Shown piece after piece: positions 48,467 to 56,468 of a stretch of 64,000 bases of DNA; the first letter of the stretch is position 1, and each line of letters begins with the position of its first letter. The notes beneath the pieces were generated by a model. It had not been told where the DNA came from and ran no database searches. It was given only the letters and a program-made list of their open reading frames with translations. The stretch comes from DASXQK01 sp963757155. GTDB taxonomy: Bacteria > Pseudomonadota > Alphaproteobacteria > Dongiales > Dongiaceae. Position numbers and translations under genes: made by a program. Where the stretch lies: assembly GCA_963757155.1 (NCBI GenBank), contig CAVWQS010000013.1, positions 10,419 to 74,418 on the forward strand, read 5' to 3'.

Positions 48467-48751
48467 CTAGCGCTCTTCGTTTAGCCTCGCGTGCAGATGC
48501 TTCCCGGTCCTGAAGTAGGGGATGACCTTGGGCGAGACTTCGACTGTGGTGCCGGTTCGTGGGATCCGTCCGGTACGCGCCTCGCGGTGCTTGACGAAGA
48601 AGACGCCAAAGCCTCGGATCTCGACGCGGTCTCTCCGGCTAAGTGCATCGCCGATCGACGTAAAGATGGTTTCGACAACGCGCTCGACATCGCTATATCG
48701 TAAATGGGGGTGCAGCTTTGCGACCTTTTCGATTAGCTCCGACCTTAGCAT
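48467..48751 (-). CDS. ihfB: Integration host factor beta-like DNA-bending protein
   Basis: 94 residues from the ATG at 48751 (GGGGG upstream); a 17-residue upstream extension is not supported. It is a HU/IHF-fold protein with MLRSELIEKVAKLHPHLRYSD, VEIRGFGVFFVKHREARTGR (the DNA-minor-groove arm with its Pro in RIPRTG) and the closing KVIPYFRTGKHLHARLN. It resembles IHF-beta most. No partner alpha subunit is in the element. It may form heterodimers with the host subunit or work as a homodimer in integration or replication of the element. Confidence 0.88.
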   Translation of the reverse strand: MLRSELIEKVAKLHPHLRYSDVERVVETIFTSIGDALSRRDRVEIRGFGVFFVKHREARTGRIPRTGTTVEVSPKVIPYFRTGKHLHARLNEER

Positions 48752-48852
48752 AGCAATCCCCCGTCGAGCGGCTAAGCTGCTGTAGTCCCGAATATCCCGC
48801 ATCCTATTGAACTATATGATTTTCTCAAGCTTTCCGATTAAGGGTGAAGAGG

Positions 48853-48899
48853 CGGGTAAGACGGAAGCGCCGGCTACGGTTAAGCGACGACGGGCTTAG
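48853..48899. repeat. 47-base repeat, copy A (copy B at 49983-50029)
   Basis: GGGTAAGACGGAAGCGCCGG and onward is about 85-90% identical to a segment at 49983-50029. Each copy lies 30-55 bases downstream of the stop of a leftward orphan gene (48928 and 50085), so the repeat may be part of a mobile gene-cassette-like 3' tail or a terminator. Confidence 0.65.
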
Positions 48900-48927
48900 T
48901 TTCCGCCTGAGGCACAGCGTCCGAAAG

Positions 48928-49401
48928 TTAGCGGTAAAGCACCTCGACCTTATGCCAAGGAACACCGTGAAGTGCCGCGAACTCTATCGCTACAGTCTCC
49001 GCCTCGACGCGGCTAACGACCGTCTTTTCCGCCAACGTGTGCGCCTGCCCGTTTTTCTCCAGGACAACTGCCAAGGCGTATCCGTTGGTCGCGGTGGCGA
49101 CTGTCGCTCGAACAGTAGCTACATTGGCCCTTGGATTCACACGAAATCGGAAGCGTCGGGGGCCTCGGGATTTCTCTGGGGTTGTCGGTGTAGCGAGAGG
49201 GAGTTTGGCACGCTTTGGCGTTTGCTGCTCAAGCCGTTCTGCTATAGCAGTCTCCCTCGCCGCGAGTTGCATATACATCGCGCGTGAGTCGGGGTTTCGG
49301 GACCTGGAGGCCTGCAGGCCAAATCGCTCAGCTCGCGCTCTATGAAGGCGGACTCGATTGTTGAGTATACTAGCTGTCACAACTTCTTTGGCGAAAGTCA
49401 T
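48928..49401 (-). CDS. Orphan protein with a C-terminal alpha/beta domain
   Basis: 157 residues, ATG preceded by AGGAG. The N-terminal 65 residues are helical and Arg-rich (LHRARAERFGLQASRSRNP). A Pro/Arg linker leads to a small C-terminal domain (ATATNGYALAVVLEKNGQAHTLAEKTVVSRVEAETVAIEFAALH) with strand-strand-helix character. No known family. It is probably an element cargo gene. Confidence 0.6.
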   Translation of the reverse strand: MTFAKEVVTASILNNRVRLHRARAERFGLQASRSRNPDSRAMYMQLAARETAIAERLEQQTPKRAKLPLATPTTPEKSRGPRRFRFRVNPRANVATVRATVATATNGYALAVVLEKNGQAHTLAEKTVVSRVEAETVAIEFAALHGVPWHKVEVLYR

Positions 49402-49447
49402 GATGTTGGCTCCTGTGCCTCGCCAGAACGGTTGACCCCGAAGCCGC

Positions 49448-49492
49448 GGAGAGCGCCGGCTCTTTGGGGGGACAGGCGCTTCCGCGGCATCA
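49448..49492. repeat. Intergenic stem-loop with GCGCCGG core
   Basis: GAAGCCGCGGAGAGCGCC pairs almost fully with GGCGCTTCCGCGGC across a short loop. It lies in the 308-base gene-free gap between divergent genes (49402-49709), which otherwise shows no gene. Confidence 0.5.
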
Positions 49493-49709
49493 GCCTACAC
49501 GGGACGCAGGGGTGCGCTCGCATAGTCTGGGGCTGTTCAGGTTCTAGGAGACCTGATTAAGCGACACCCATCGTAATATTCCGGCGACAATCAGAAATTT
49601 GGCCATTGGGTGATCGACCCCTACACTTATGGATATTTGAAGACCGCGGCTTCTTGTCAGAACATGGAAAGCCACAACGATTGGCACCTGAAAGGAAGCG
49701 CGCAACGCC

Positions 49710-49904
49710 ATGCGAAGGGACCGGATGACCCGACGGACTGGCATCGGGATAACGGGAGTGGCTCTATTGGCGTCTTGCACGTTCATATTGGGAGCGTGCG
49801 CTAAGTCACCGACCGAGGCGAAAGCCGTCGCCGCTAGTCCCCTCTCCACAGGATATGACGCAGGGGGCTATACGATAGTGACAACGCCTCCTACCGGCCC
49901 CTAG
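49710..49904 (+). CDS. Small lipoprotein
   Basis: 64 residues. A basic start (MRRDRMTRRTG), a hydrophobic core and the lipobox LGAC (Cys at about residue 30) mark a lipoprotein signal. The mature part is only 35 residues, ending YTIVTTPPTGP. GAAAGGAAG lies upstream of the ATG. It may be a lysis-type or entry-exclusion-like lipoprotein of the element, but this is a guess from size only. Confidence 0.55.
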   Translation: MRRDRMTRRTGIGITGVALLASCTFILGACAKSPTEAKAVAASPLSTGYDAGGYTIVTTPPTGP

Positions 49905-49982
49905 CTCTCGCGCAGACGTAGCCCTGCTGGGCTTCTCCTAGAGACCAAGGCTTTCTGACGCCGCCAGCGACAAGGGCGGTAA

Positions 49983-50029
49983 GGGTAACACGGAAGCGCC
50001 GGCTGCGGCTAAGCGGCGGCGGGCCTAAG
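49983..50029. repeat. 47-base repeat, copy B (copy A at 48853-48899)
   Basis: GGGTAACACGGAAGCGCCGG and onward. See copy A. It lies just downstream of the leftward gene at 50085-50276. Confidence 0.65.
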
Positions 50030-50084
50030 AGTTCGTCAATAGTCGGCCGATGCTGAGGGGCCCCCGAACGTCTGCCAATCCCCA

Positions 50085-50276
50085 TCAATGGCCATGTCGT
50101 CGTCCAATGAAGGCAAGGAAAACTACCTTCGGGTGATCCTTGGCGCAGCGGTCCCGAATAGAAATAGCTTCGGCAATGGTTTGCACGCCTCGAACGTAGT
50201 AGCGGTTGCCTTGGTACTCGGCGAAAACATGGAACGGACTGCTGGGCAGGCTTGCGAGCGTTGTGGGGTAGATCAT
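50085..50276 (-). CDS. Small orphan protein
   Basis: 63 residues with a good AGGAG site before the ATG at 50276. FHVFAEYQGNRYYVRGVQTIAEAISIRDRCAKDH suggests one strand pair followed by a helix, similar in outline to the C-terminal domain of the 48928-49401 product. Both genes are followed by the same 47-base repeat. Function unknown. Confidence 0.5.
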   Translation of the reverse strand: MIYPTTLASLPSSPFHVFAEYQGNRYYVRGVQTIAEAISIRDRCAKDHPKVVFLAFIGRRHGH

Positions 50277-50485
50277 GGCCGGCTCCTAGGAGTGCACTTG
50301 GCCGAACCCTAGGCTGCTGCTGATTAGCAAGAGAAGTCCGCGGCATTAACGTGGCGTAACGTCTCACGCCAAACCCACCGTACAGCCCGAAGCGCCGCAG
50401 CAATGCGCCGAACTACCCAGACAGGAGATGATGGCTGTGGCCCAGCCCTGGCAAATCTGGAATGGGCCGTCGAAGGCGCTGGGGC

Positions 50486-50730
50486 CTACTTCCGCAGATA
50501 GAGTTCGTAGCGGATTGTTGGCGCGTCGAACTGCACCTTCTCCATTCACTCAGGAAATAGTGCTGCGTCACTGGCTCATCGAGGGGCTCGTCGAACGAGA
50601 AAGTACCGGGGGTATTCGGCAGCTTGTTAAGAGCGGCAAGCGCTGCTTCCTTATCTTGATGGATTCCCAGGTCCCAGCATCTGTAGTCATGGCCGTCCAG
50701 CTCGTCCTTGTATTCGGCCTTGTAGAACAC
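50486..50730 (-). pseudogene. Small orphan protein, one probable frameshift
   Basis: A GTG start with GGGAGG upstream gives MFYKAEYKDELDGHDYRCWD, then PVTQHYFLSE. One missing A near 50,551 moves the frame from a non-coding-like tail to MEKVQFDAPTIRYELYLRK and a stop at 50486. Joined, it is about 81 residues. Function unknown. Confidence 0.4.
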
Positions 50731-50882
50731 CCGTACCCTCCCCCGTCGAGACTGTCAGAAGGGACAATGGACCCGCTGTCCTAAGAATGGAATAGCACGG
50801 CCTTGGCGCCATCGATGCCAAGCAAGCGGATCGGCATTGAACACTTGAGCTATCGGCGAGGGACGGTGGCGCAGAAATGGAA

Positions 50883-50924
50883 GAAGCCGGCGCTTTGATT
50901 GGCTGACAAGGCCGCGCCGGCTTC
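50883..50924. repeat. Stem-loop GAAGCCGGCGC/GCGCCGGCTTC
   Basis: Perfect 11-base inverted arms with a 20-base loop, followed by GGATTTTA on the plus strand. It shares the GCGCCGGCTTC core with the other intergenic hairpins of the element. Confidence 0.6.
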
Positions 50925-51089
50925 GGATTTTACGAAAGGAAATCATGAACATGCCGGCAACCACTCCGACCCCTTAAGAGTAGCCCAATCCGCCTTATCT
51001 CGTCAAGCGAACACACAATCGTGATGGGCCATGGGATTGACTGGCGCGGATATCTCGGTTTCTAATCCCAGCGGGGCGTTCTGGGCGCG

Positions 51090-51117
51090 TTGACAATTTC
51101 GTAACCTATGGTATTCT
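51090..51117 (+). promoter_or_regulatory. Sigma-70 promoter of the replication gene
   Basis: TTGACA (51090-51095), a 16-base spacer and TATTCT (51112-51117). It points to the gene at 51235. Confidence 0.6.
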
Positions 51118-51234
51118 AACAGGGCCTCGATCCATTAGGTCGAGCGTGCTTTGCGAATTGTCGCGAGTACATTTTTACTCCAGCGGGACAGACAAATCTC
51201 GCAGGGGGCAATTTGAACAAGGAAATCATTTACC

Positions 51235-53514
51235 ATGTCACAGACAACAAGCCCGAAATCCGTCTCGACCCCCGCCCATACACGCCAGCCCGCCGAGGCA
51301 TCACGTGATGCCAGCTCAGTGCCGGCGAATGATCCCATCACAGGCTTTGCGGCTGCCGAAGCGCAAGTCGCGGCTATCTTTGGCTCGGCCGATGTCGTTA
51401 TCCGCATTCGCGCAATCAATCCTCTCAAGAACAGGGAGGAGCGGGACAAATCAGTCGAATTGCAGGGGACGTTGGCAGAGCTTAGGGAGCGCCTCGAAAC
51501 CCTGACCGCTGCCGGCTATAACGGCTATCTGATCCCTCAACCCCATCGGCCACCCTCTGGCACACAGATTGCCGATGCTGACGTGACCGGCATCAATTGC
51601 CTCTTCGCCGACGGTGACGAGACCGATCTGCCGGCCGAATGGCACGTGCCGCCCAGCTTCATCCTAATTCACCCCACGACAGGGCGCTGGTGGGCCTTCT
51701 GGCTCGTCAATAAGGAAACATTCCCCCTCGCCGACTTCGACCCGATGCAAAAGCGTATCGCGGCGAACTACGGGAGTGATCCCAGGGTGTGCAACCCGGG
51801 GCGCATTGTCAGACTGGCCGGCTTCGACCGTTGGAAGAAGGGCGAGAACTTCGGCCCCTACGACTTCTTTGCGGGCACGATGGATACGACCGACCATTTT
51901 CAGCACTTGGGACTTCCAGCGTTGTCTGGCGTCTCCAGCCCCAAGAGCACTGACGGGGTAATCGACTGGGACAATGCGCGCGCTCACGCCAACAATGAAC
52001 GGGCGCCCGAACTTGATGCGGTGATCATCCCTTGGGATTTGCCCGAGAATGTCGCCCTGGCCATTGAATGGCTAAATGCCGAGGCGCAGGTAGCGGTCCT
52101 GGGGAGCCAAGGTAATAACACCGCATACGCTACCGCCGCCAAGATGTGCAGCCTTGGCCTATCCCAGAAAAAAGCTTTCGAGGTTTTGCTGAAGCATTGG
52201 GCGCCGAAGTGCGAGCCGGCATGGACAAATGACGTGGACCCCCGAAACGAAAAGAAGCTGCGGGATATCGTCGCTAACGCCTACTACTACAACAAGAAGC
52301 CACCGGCAGGGCATACGCCAGCCTACCATGCGGCCAAGCTGGGCTTTAAGCCCGTCGAAGGCGCGGAGAGCGAGCCTGCCGCCGCTAACGGTGAGCTGGC
52401 GAAACCCGACTGGCTGTTCAACGGCCCCGCCTTCGCAAACCAGCCCCAGCCCCAATGGATCATTCCAGGCATTCTCGCCAAGGGCGACTATTCCATTGCC
52501 TCCGGGCGTTCGCAGGCAGGCAAATCGTTCTGTGAGCTCGCGCTAGCGTTGTCTGTCGCCACGGGTGAGCCTTGGCTAGGGGAACCGGTCAAGATCACGG
52601 GGCCGTCTTTCGTTGTCGTAGCCGAAGGCCAGCCCCGTCTTTGGCCTGATGTTGAAGCCTGGTGCGCGGTTCACGGCGTGAAGCCCGAGAGCTTGCAAGA
52701 CAAGTTTTTCATCATCAACCGCGCAGCCCGCCTGAATAGGCCCGAGGGGCAGAAGATGCTGGACGAGGCGCTGCGCTACATCGAGCAGACCACCGGCAGG
52801 CTCCCGACCTATGGTCATTTCGACACGCTGCGGGGGAACATGACCGGTAGTGTCTCTGACGAGAAAGACGCCGGCGCCGTTCTGGAGGAAGTGAGCAAGC
52901 TTCAAGCCCGGGGGATCGCGGTCACGCTGATCGCACATCACGGGCGCGGCCATGATGAGACAAAGGGCTGCACCGAGTGGGAGGATGGCGCAGATGCCGT
53001 TCGCCGATATGACGGTACCGTTAGAGGGCGCGACACTAAAATCAAGCTCGCGAAGGTCAAGGCGGCCGAGGATGGCTGGTCTATCGCGGTGACGTATAGG
53101 CAGCCCGACGGCCATGCGACGTTGGTTGCTGCTGGTGGCACCGTTGAGGGCCGAAGTGACGCACCGGCAGCCGGCGCCAATCCTGCGGAAGCTGCTCAAA
53201 CTCGCGCCGAGGGGTCAAAGCACGATCCCAAGCGGAACAACAATCCCTTCACCCTTACGATGATCGACAAGGAACTGGCGAAAATCCTTAAGAGCAATCC
53301 TACGCATCCTTGGTCGGCATCGGAACTGGCCGATGCATTGGAGGGATGCCCCAACATCGACCTTAGCGCCAACACTCTCCGCAAGACGCAGCTTCCTAAG
53401 CTCAAGGCGGATAAGGCCATGCACGCGCACCGCTGCTATTTGCGGGACACTACCAAGAGGTGGAAGTGGAAGGAGCCCGACGGTTCCCATTGGAATGCGT
53501 CAGAGGCTGCTTAG
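51235..53514 (+). CDS. Replication protein: RepB-like primase domain fused to RecA-fold helicase
   Basis: 759 residues. Residues about 60-260 resemble the RepB/AEP-like primase domain: GINCLFADGDETDLPAEWHVPPSF with acidic metal ligands, then HPTTGRWWAFWLV and CNPGRIVRLAGFDRWKKG. Residues about 400-650 form a RecA-like AAA_25 (RepA-type) ATPase with Walker A GRSQAGKSF and a LIAHHGRG segment near the sensor. The C-terminal 80 residues are a small winged-helix-like DNA-binding region. It would unwind and prime the element's own origin. It has its own promoter, and an iteron-like array follows directly. Confidence 0.85.
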   Translation: MSQTTSPKSVSTPAHTRQPAEASRDASSVPANDPITGFAAAEAQVAAIFGSADVVIRIRAINPLKNREERDKSVELQGTLAELRERLETLTAAGYNGYLIPQPHRPPSGTQIADADVTGINCLFADGDETDLPAEWHVPPSFILIHPTTGRWWAFWLVNKETFPLADFDPMQKRIAANYGSDPRVCNPGRIVRLAGFDRWKKGENFGPYDFFAGTMDTTDHFQHLGLPALSGVSSPKSTDGVIDWDNARAHANNERAPELDAVIIPWDLPENVALAIEWLNAEAQVAVLGSQGNNTAYATAAKMCSLGLSQKKAFEVLLKHWAPKCEPAWTNDVDPRNEKKLRDIVANAYYYNKKPPAGHTPAYHAAKLGFKPVEGAESEPAAANGELAKPDWLFNGPAFANQPQPQWIIPGILAKGDYSIASGRSQAGKSFCELALALSVATGEPWLGEPVKITGPSFVVVAEGQPRLWPDVEAWCAVHGVKPESLQDKFFIINRAARLNRPEGQKMLDEALRYIEQTTGRLPTYGHFDTLRGNMTGSVSDEKDAGAVLEEVSKLQARGIAVTLIAHHGRGHDETKGCTEWEDGADAVRRYDGTVRGRDTKIKLAKVKAAEDGWSIAVTYRQPDGHATLVAAGGTVEGRSDAPAAGANPAEAAQTRAEGSKHDPKRNNNPFTLTMIDKELAKILKSNPTHPWSASELADALEGCPNIDLSANTLRKTQLPKLKADKAMHAHRCYLRDTTKRWKWKEPDGSHWNASEAA

Positions 53515-53525
53515 CGATGAAGCGG

Positions 53526-53637
53526 AAGTCGGTCAGCGGAAGTCGGTCAACAGTCGGTCAGCCCAGGCCATTGACCGAGTTGCTGACCGACTTAAACCGC
53601 AGAACTCCGCCATTTGTGCGACTTGCTGACCGACTTG
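53526..53637. repeat. Iteron-like array of AGTCGGTCA units, probable origin
   Basis: Three direct copies of AAGTCGGTCAGC-type units (53526-53537, 53540-53551, 53551-53562) are followed by inverted copies (TTGACCGAGTTGCTGACCGACTT region 53571-53593 and ACTTGCTGACCGACTTG 53621-53637). The array begins 12 bases after the replication gene stop. A frame through it (53517-53684, 55 codons) is probably not a gene. Confidence 0.7.
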
Positions 53638-53645
53638 TTTTTGCA

Positions 53646-53682
53646 GTGTGTAAGTACCCCTTGGGGGGATACTACACACACT
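53646..53682. repeat. Hairpin beside the iteron-like array
   Basis: GTGTGTAAGTACCCC pairs nearly perfectly with GGGGATACTACACACAC around TTGG. It lies nine bases after the last repeat and may be part of the origin or a terminator of the replication gene. Confidence 0.6.
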
Positions 53683-53870
53683 AACTGCCCGAACGATTTT
53701 TGGTTTTTACAACCCGACCGTACCCCTATCCATGGCCAACAAGAAGGAGTGACCGCCGCCCGCAGAACCGCATAGAGACCCGAACGACCGATTACGCCGA
53801 CAACATTTCAGCCAGCATTGCCGAGAGGGAATGGGAGGATGCCAGCGACCGATTAGTTAGGAGATTTGAC

Positions 53871-54224
53871 GTGGCTACCAAGATTGATCGAAACGAATGC
53901 GTAGAAGTCCGACACGATGGTTATCACTGGCCGGAATTCATATACGCCCCCCTGGCCAACATCATCGACATCTACTACGACGCCAATTGCGATTGTGAGT
54001 GCACCTGCTGTGACGAATGCTGCCAACATGATCAGATCGAGATCAAGTACCGCGTCCCACCCTTCGGACCGTTAAGGCAGCGTCATGACCTGGATGGAGA
54101 CGGCAAGCCCTTTGTTCACGATATGCGGCCCATCCGAACTGGACTAGCAAGCCGACGTGACCTGCGGACTGCCGGGGAGCTTGTGGCTGCCAGGAAGGCC
54201 AGGGAGAAGGTGACCCGGCACTAA
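53871..54224 (+). CDS. Cysteine-rich orphan protein
   Basis: 117 residues from a GTG with TAGGAG upstream. The frame is open further left but without a start. The core DANCDCECTCCDECCQHDQ has seven Cys in 13 residues, alternating with acids, which suggests metal or Fe-S binding. A helical C-terminus (SRRDLRTAGELVAARKAREK) follows. No known family. It lies downstream of the replication module and may belong to it. Confidence 0.6.
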   Translation: MATKIDRNECVEVRHDGYHWPEFIYAPLANIIDIYYDANCDCECTCCDECCQHDQIEIKYRVPPFGPLRQRHDLDGDGKPFVHDMRPIRTGLASRRDLRTAGELVAARKAREKVTRH

Positions 54225-54237
54225 AGCTTGATCGGTC

Positions 54238-54285
54238 GGTGCCGGCGTTTTGGCGAGCTGCGGCTTCCCTGAGACTGCCGGCACC
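54238..54285. terminator. Hairpin between convergent genes
   Basis: GGTGCCGGC (54238-54246) and GCCGGCACC (54277-54285) are perfect inverted copies between the rightward Cys-rich gene and the leftward gene at 54328. A bidirectional terminator is plausible although no T run is seen. Confidence 0.4.
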
Positions 54286-54327
54286 CCTCGATCCCCTATC
54301 CCATGGCCCCGCATTCGTTCGTCAGGG

Positions 54328-54621
54328 CTACCGGAGCAACGCCACAACGGAAACAATGAGCGCGATAAGCGCCGCGATGGCCGCAAACCAGGACGCGTTC
54401 TTTGCGCTGCGGGCTATTCGGTTGGCTTCTTCGATGGAGTTTATGTGGCGGGTTGCTGCCGCGTCTGAGCGTTCCTGTTCTTTGCGGCGTAGCCATTCTT
54501 CGGCGAGTAGTTGCTTGGGTGAGCCCGGGCCCCATTCCTTCATTTGAACCCGAAGCTTGACTTTATCCTCCCCGAGCTTTTCAAGGTCAGGCCAGAACGT
54601 TTCCTCGTTGAAAGTCTCCAT
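54328..54621 (-). CDS. Small membrane protein with a C-terminal anchor
   Basis: 97 residues, GAGGGG before the ATG. An acidic, helical N-terminal half (EETFWPDLEKLGEDKVKLRV) is followed by a coiled stretch (WLRRKEQERSDAAATRHINSIEEANRIARSAKNA) and a C-terminal span WFAAIAALIALIVSVVALL. The layout recalls phage spanin- or holin-like small anchors, but no family match is evident. Confidence 0.6.
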   Translation of the reverse strand: METFNEETFWPDLEKLGEDKVKLRVQMKEWGPGSPKQLLAEEWLRRKEQERSDAAATRHINSIEEANRIARSAKNASWFAAIAALIALIVSVVALLR

Positions 54622-54745
54622 GATCCCCTCACATGCGCCGGCGCAGCATAGTCACGATGGCCAGCCTAGCCTATCCCCGGGCGCCATGGTGTACGGCGGG
54701 TATCCAGGGACCCTGCCAGGATTCGCCAGGAAGAGCGCCGGCACG

Positions 54746-54982
54746 TCAAAGGCTCCCGATGTCGCCCTGCCCCCCGGCATGCCCCCACAGCCTCACCGCA
54801 AACTCGCCTGGCAGGTGCTCGAATGGCGGGTCAATTGGGCTGGGTATTTGCGCGGACGCCCCCCTGGCCACGGTCATAGCCGTAATTACCTCAATGAATA
54901 TCTCGTAAGTCTTTGAAATACCTTCTATATTTTTTCTCAGAACGACATTTTCGAGGCCGGCCCCCTTTTCCTGATTTCCCAA
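54746..54982 (-). CDS. Weak candidate orphan gene
   Basis: A 78-codon frame from TTG with no clear ribosome site. ENVVLRKNIEGISKTYEIFIEVITAM is plausible protein-like sequence. The surrounding stretch 54622-55366 is otherwise gene-free and shows nothing else I can name. Confidence 0.25.
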   Translation of the reverse strand: MGNQEKGAGLENVVLRKNIEGISKTYEIFIEVITAMTVARGASAQIPSPIDPPFEHLPGEFAVRLWGHAGGQGDIGSL

Positions 54983-55366
54983 GTTTATGCAGCTATATCA
55001 GTAGGTTATGTGATACCGGGGTTGCCCCGAAAGTTTCGGATTTTATTTCAAAGGGGGAAAGGTGTCACAGGAGTTAGCTGCCGGTACCATGCCCCGGAAG
55101 CCCGATCCACGGAGGCGACCATGGTGAGACATCGAGGCCGAGGCAATCCCATGGTGCAAGCCGGCGTGACTATCGAGGGAGGGTCGACCAGGCCGATCAG
55201 CGCATAGACCCGCATGGCCATGGCCACGGCTGGAAATGGATACGGCGGAGCCCGTCCGCCATACTTACCGGTAAAGCCGATAACCCTGGGATCGCAGTGG
55301 CCTATCCCTACCCACGAATGTACCCACAAATCGCAATGCTCCCAAGGTCAAAGGAAGCCCCGCCCG

Positions 55367-55621
55367 CTAATGCAGTCGGACGAGGCAATGTTGGGTGGCG
55401 ATGGGATGCTTTTTTGACCGGCCGGTGATCCCCAGCAGCCAGTGTGTGGAGAGTACTCTGATTCGCGGCTGTGCAAGCAGGGCATCCTCACGGCTGGAGA
55501 ATTTCAGACGGGCCAAAGCTGTGGAAAACCTATTTACGGCATCGTCCAGATCAATCAACACCAGCCCCAAGCAAGGCCCGGCAGGCGAGAGGTGTGATAA
55601 ATATATCACAGTTTGCCTCAC
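55367..55621 (-). CDS. Weak candidate orphan gene
   Basis: An 84-codon frame from GTG with GAGGG five bases upstream. The product begins MRQTVIYLSHLSPAGPCLGL and is mixed in character without motifs. Confidence 0.3.
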   Translation of the reverse strand: MRQTVIYLSHLSPAGPCLGLVLIDLDDAVNRFSTALARLKFSSREDALLAQPRIRVLSTHWLLGITGRSKKHPIATQHCLVRLH

Positions 55622-55854
55622 TATCCCTCAACATCCTGTGGTCTTTGTCGATCACGACCATAGGGGTGGTAGCAAATGAGTGTTGCCTCCGGGTAGCCGG
55701 CCTTCAATACTCCCTCTGCGAACCCGCCCGGTAATTCATTCGCGCCTCGTGAGAGGTAACGGCTAGCCGCTTAGCCGGCGATAGGAGAACGGCTCCGTAG
55801 CCAGCGTGAACTGGCGAGGAAATTCGATGCGGGGAACCAGAAAGGAAAGCCTAG

Positions 55855-55935
55855 ATGAATACGTTGGAGATGGTTGTCGTGACGCTCACTTGCGCTCACG
55901 TGATCATCGCTCTTTTGCATTATCTGAAAGGGTAA
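55855..55935 (+). CDS. Possible 26-residue membrane peptide
   Basis: MNTLEMVVVTLTCAHVIIAL then LHYLKG: one hydrophobic span, with AAGGAAAG upstream of the ATG. A strong hairpin (55953-55985, CCGTCC...GGACGG) follows the stop. The rest of the gap 55622-56134 has no gene. Confidence 0.4.
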   Translation: MNTLEMVVVTLTCAHVIIALLHYLKG

Positions 55936-55991
55936 TGCGGGGGCTACGGTGTCCGTCCTTTCGGTCAGCGGGACTGAAGGGACGGCGCCGC

Positions 55992-56030
55992 AAAAGGAAA
56001 CCCCGCCAAAGCGTGAACTTCAGCGGGGCT
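55992..56030 (-). terminator. Leftward terminator of the right-end operon
   Basis: On the reverse strand AGCCCCGC pairs with GCGGGGTT around a 16-base loop and is followed by TTTCCTTTT. It is placed about 105 bases after the last gene of the leftward operon (56135-57918). Confidence 0.7.
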
Positions 56031-56134
56031 ATCAAATGCTTGAGAAAGCCTAGGTCTACGTTCGAGGACAAATACTTAGGGTAAGTTACGGAATTCCGCA
56101 ACCCCCTAAACGGCCAAGTTAGGGATAGCCCCGG

Positions 56135-56326
56135 CTAGGCCAGGAGATGAGCTTGGCCGGCGCGACCCTTCCCTAGTGCCTTCTGCCTACGGTGGCGCAG
56201 GGTTTCGGCCAGCTCGGCTTCCGCCTCGGCGTGCTCCTCGAATTCCCACAGCCACCGCTCGCTTCGATTTCCTACGGCGTTGCGGTAGCGGATGATTTGG
56301 TCAACAGGGATGATGGGCTCATTCAT
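56135..56326 (-). CDS. Small orphan protein, last gene of the coupled operon
   Basis: 63 residues from the ATG at 56326, which overlaps the previous gene's end by eight bases (ATGAATGA). MNEPIIPVDQIIRYRNAVGN then an acidic helix WEFEEHAEAEAELAETLRHR. No known family. Confidence 0.5.
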   Translation of the reverse strand: MNEPIIPVDQIIRYRNAVGNRSERWLWEFEEHAEAEAELAETLRHRRQKALGKGRAGQAHLLA

Positions 56327-56468
56327 CGTCGCCAGCCTTGTGCGCGATAGCAGCCTGGGGCTTGGCCACGGTGAACTCGACATCGGTGCCGTTGGCCACG
56401 CGAGACCTTCTGCGATTGCGCTTGGCAGCGGTCCTGATGATCGACAAGGCGACGGATAGGCTATTCAT
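56319..56468 (-). CDS. Small orphan protein in the coupled operon
   Basis: 49 residues from the ATG at 56468, overlapping the stop of the gene upstream (ATGAATAG). MNSLSVALSIIRTAAKRNRR then ANGTDVEFTVAKPQAAIAHK: a basic helix and a short strand region. Recognised by coupling on both sides. Confidence 0.45.
   Translation of the reverse strand: MNSLSVALSIIRTAAKRNRRRSRVANGTDVEFTVAKPQAAIAHKAGDDE

Larger units (their letters stand above)
50731..51234. other. Leader region of the replication gene
   Basis: No convincing gene; a leftward frame at 50755-50964 lacks support. It contains the hairpin at 50883-50924 and the promoter at 51090-51117, followed by an about 115-base leader with CAGGGGGCA upstream of the replication-gene ATG. 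Confidence 0.5.

Noticed and set aside
50755..50964. 69-codon leftward frame
   Set aside because: It includes the 11-base palindrome and has no ribosome site; Arg-rich shadow composition.
53517..53684. 55-codon frame after the replication gene
   Set aside because: It consists mostly of the iteron-like repeats and a hairpin. No ribosome site of note; treated as origin-like DNA.
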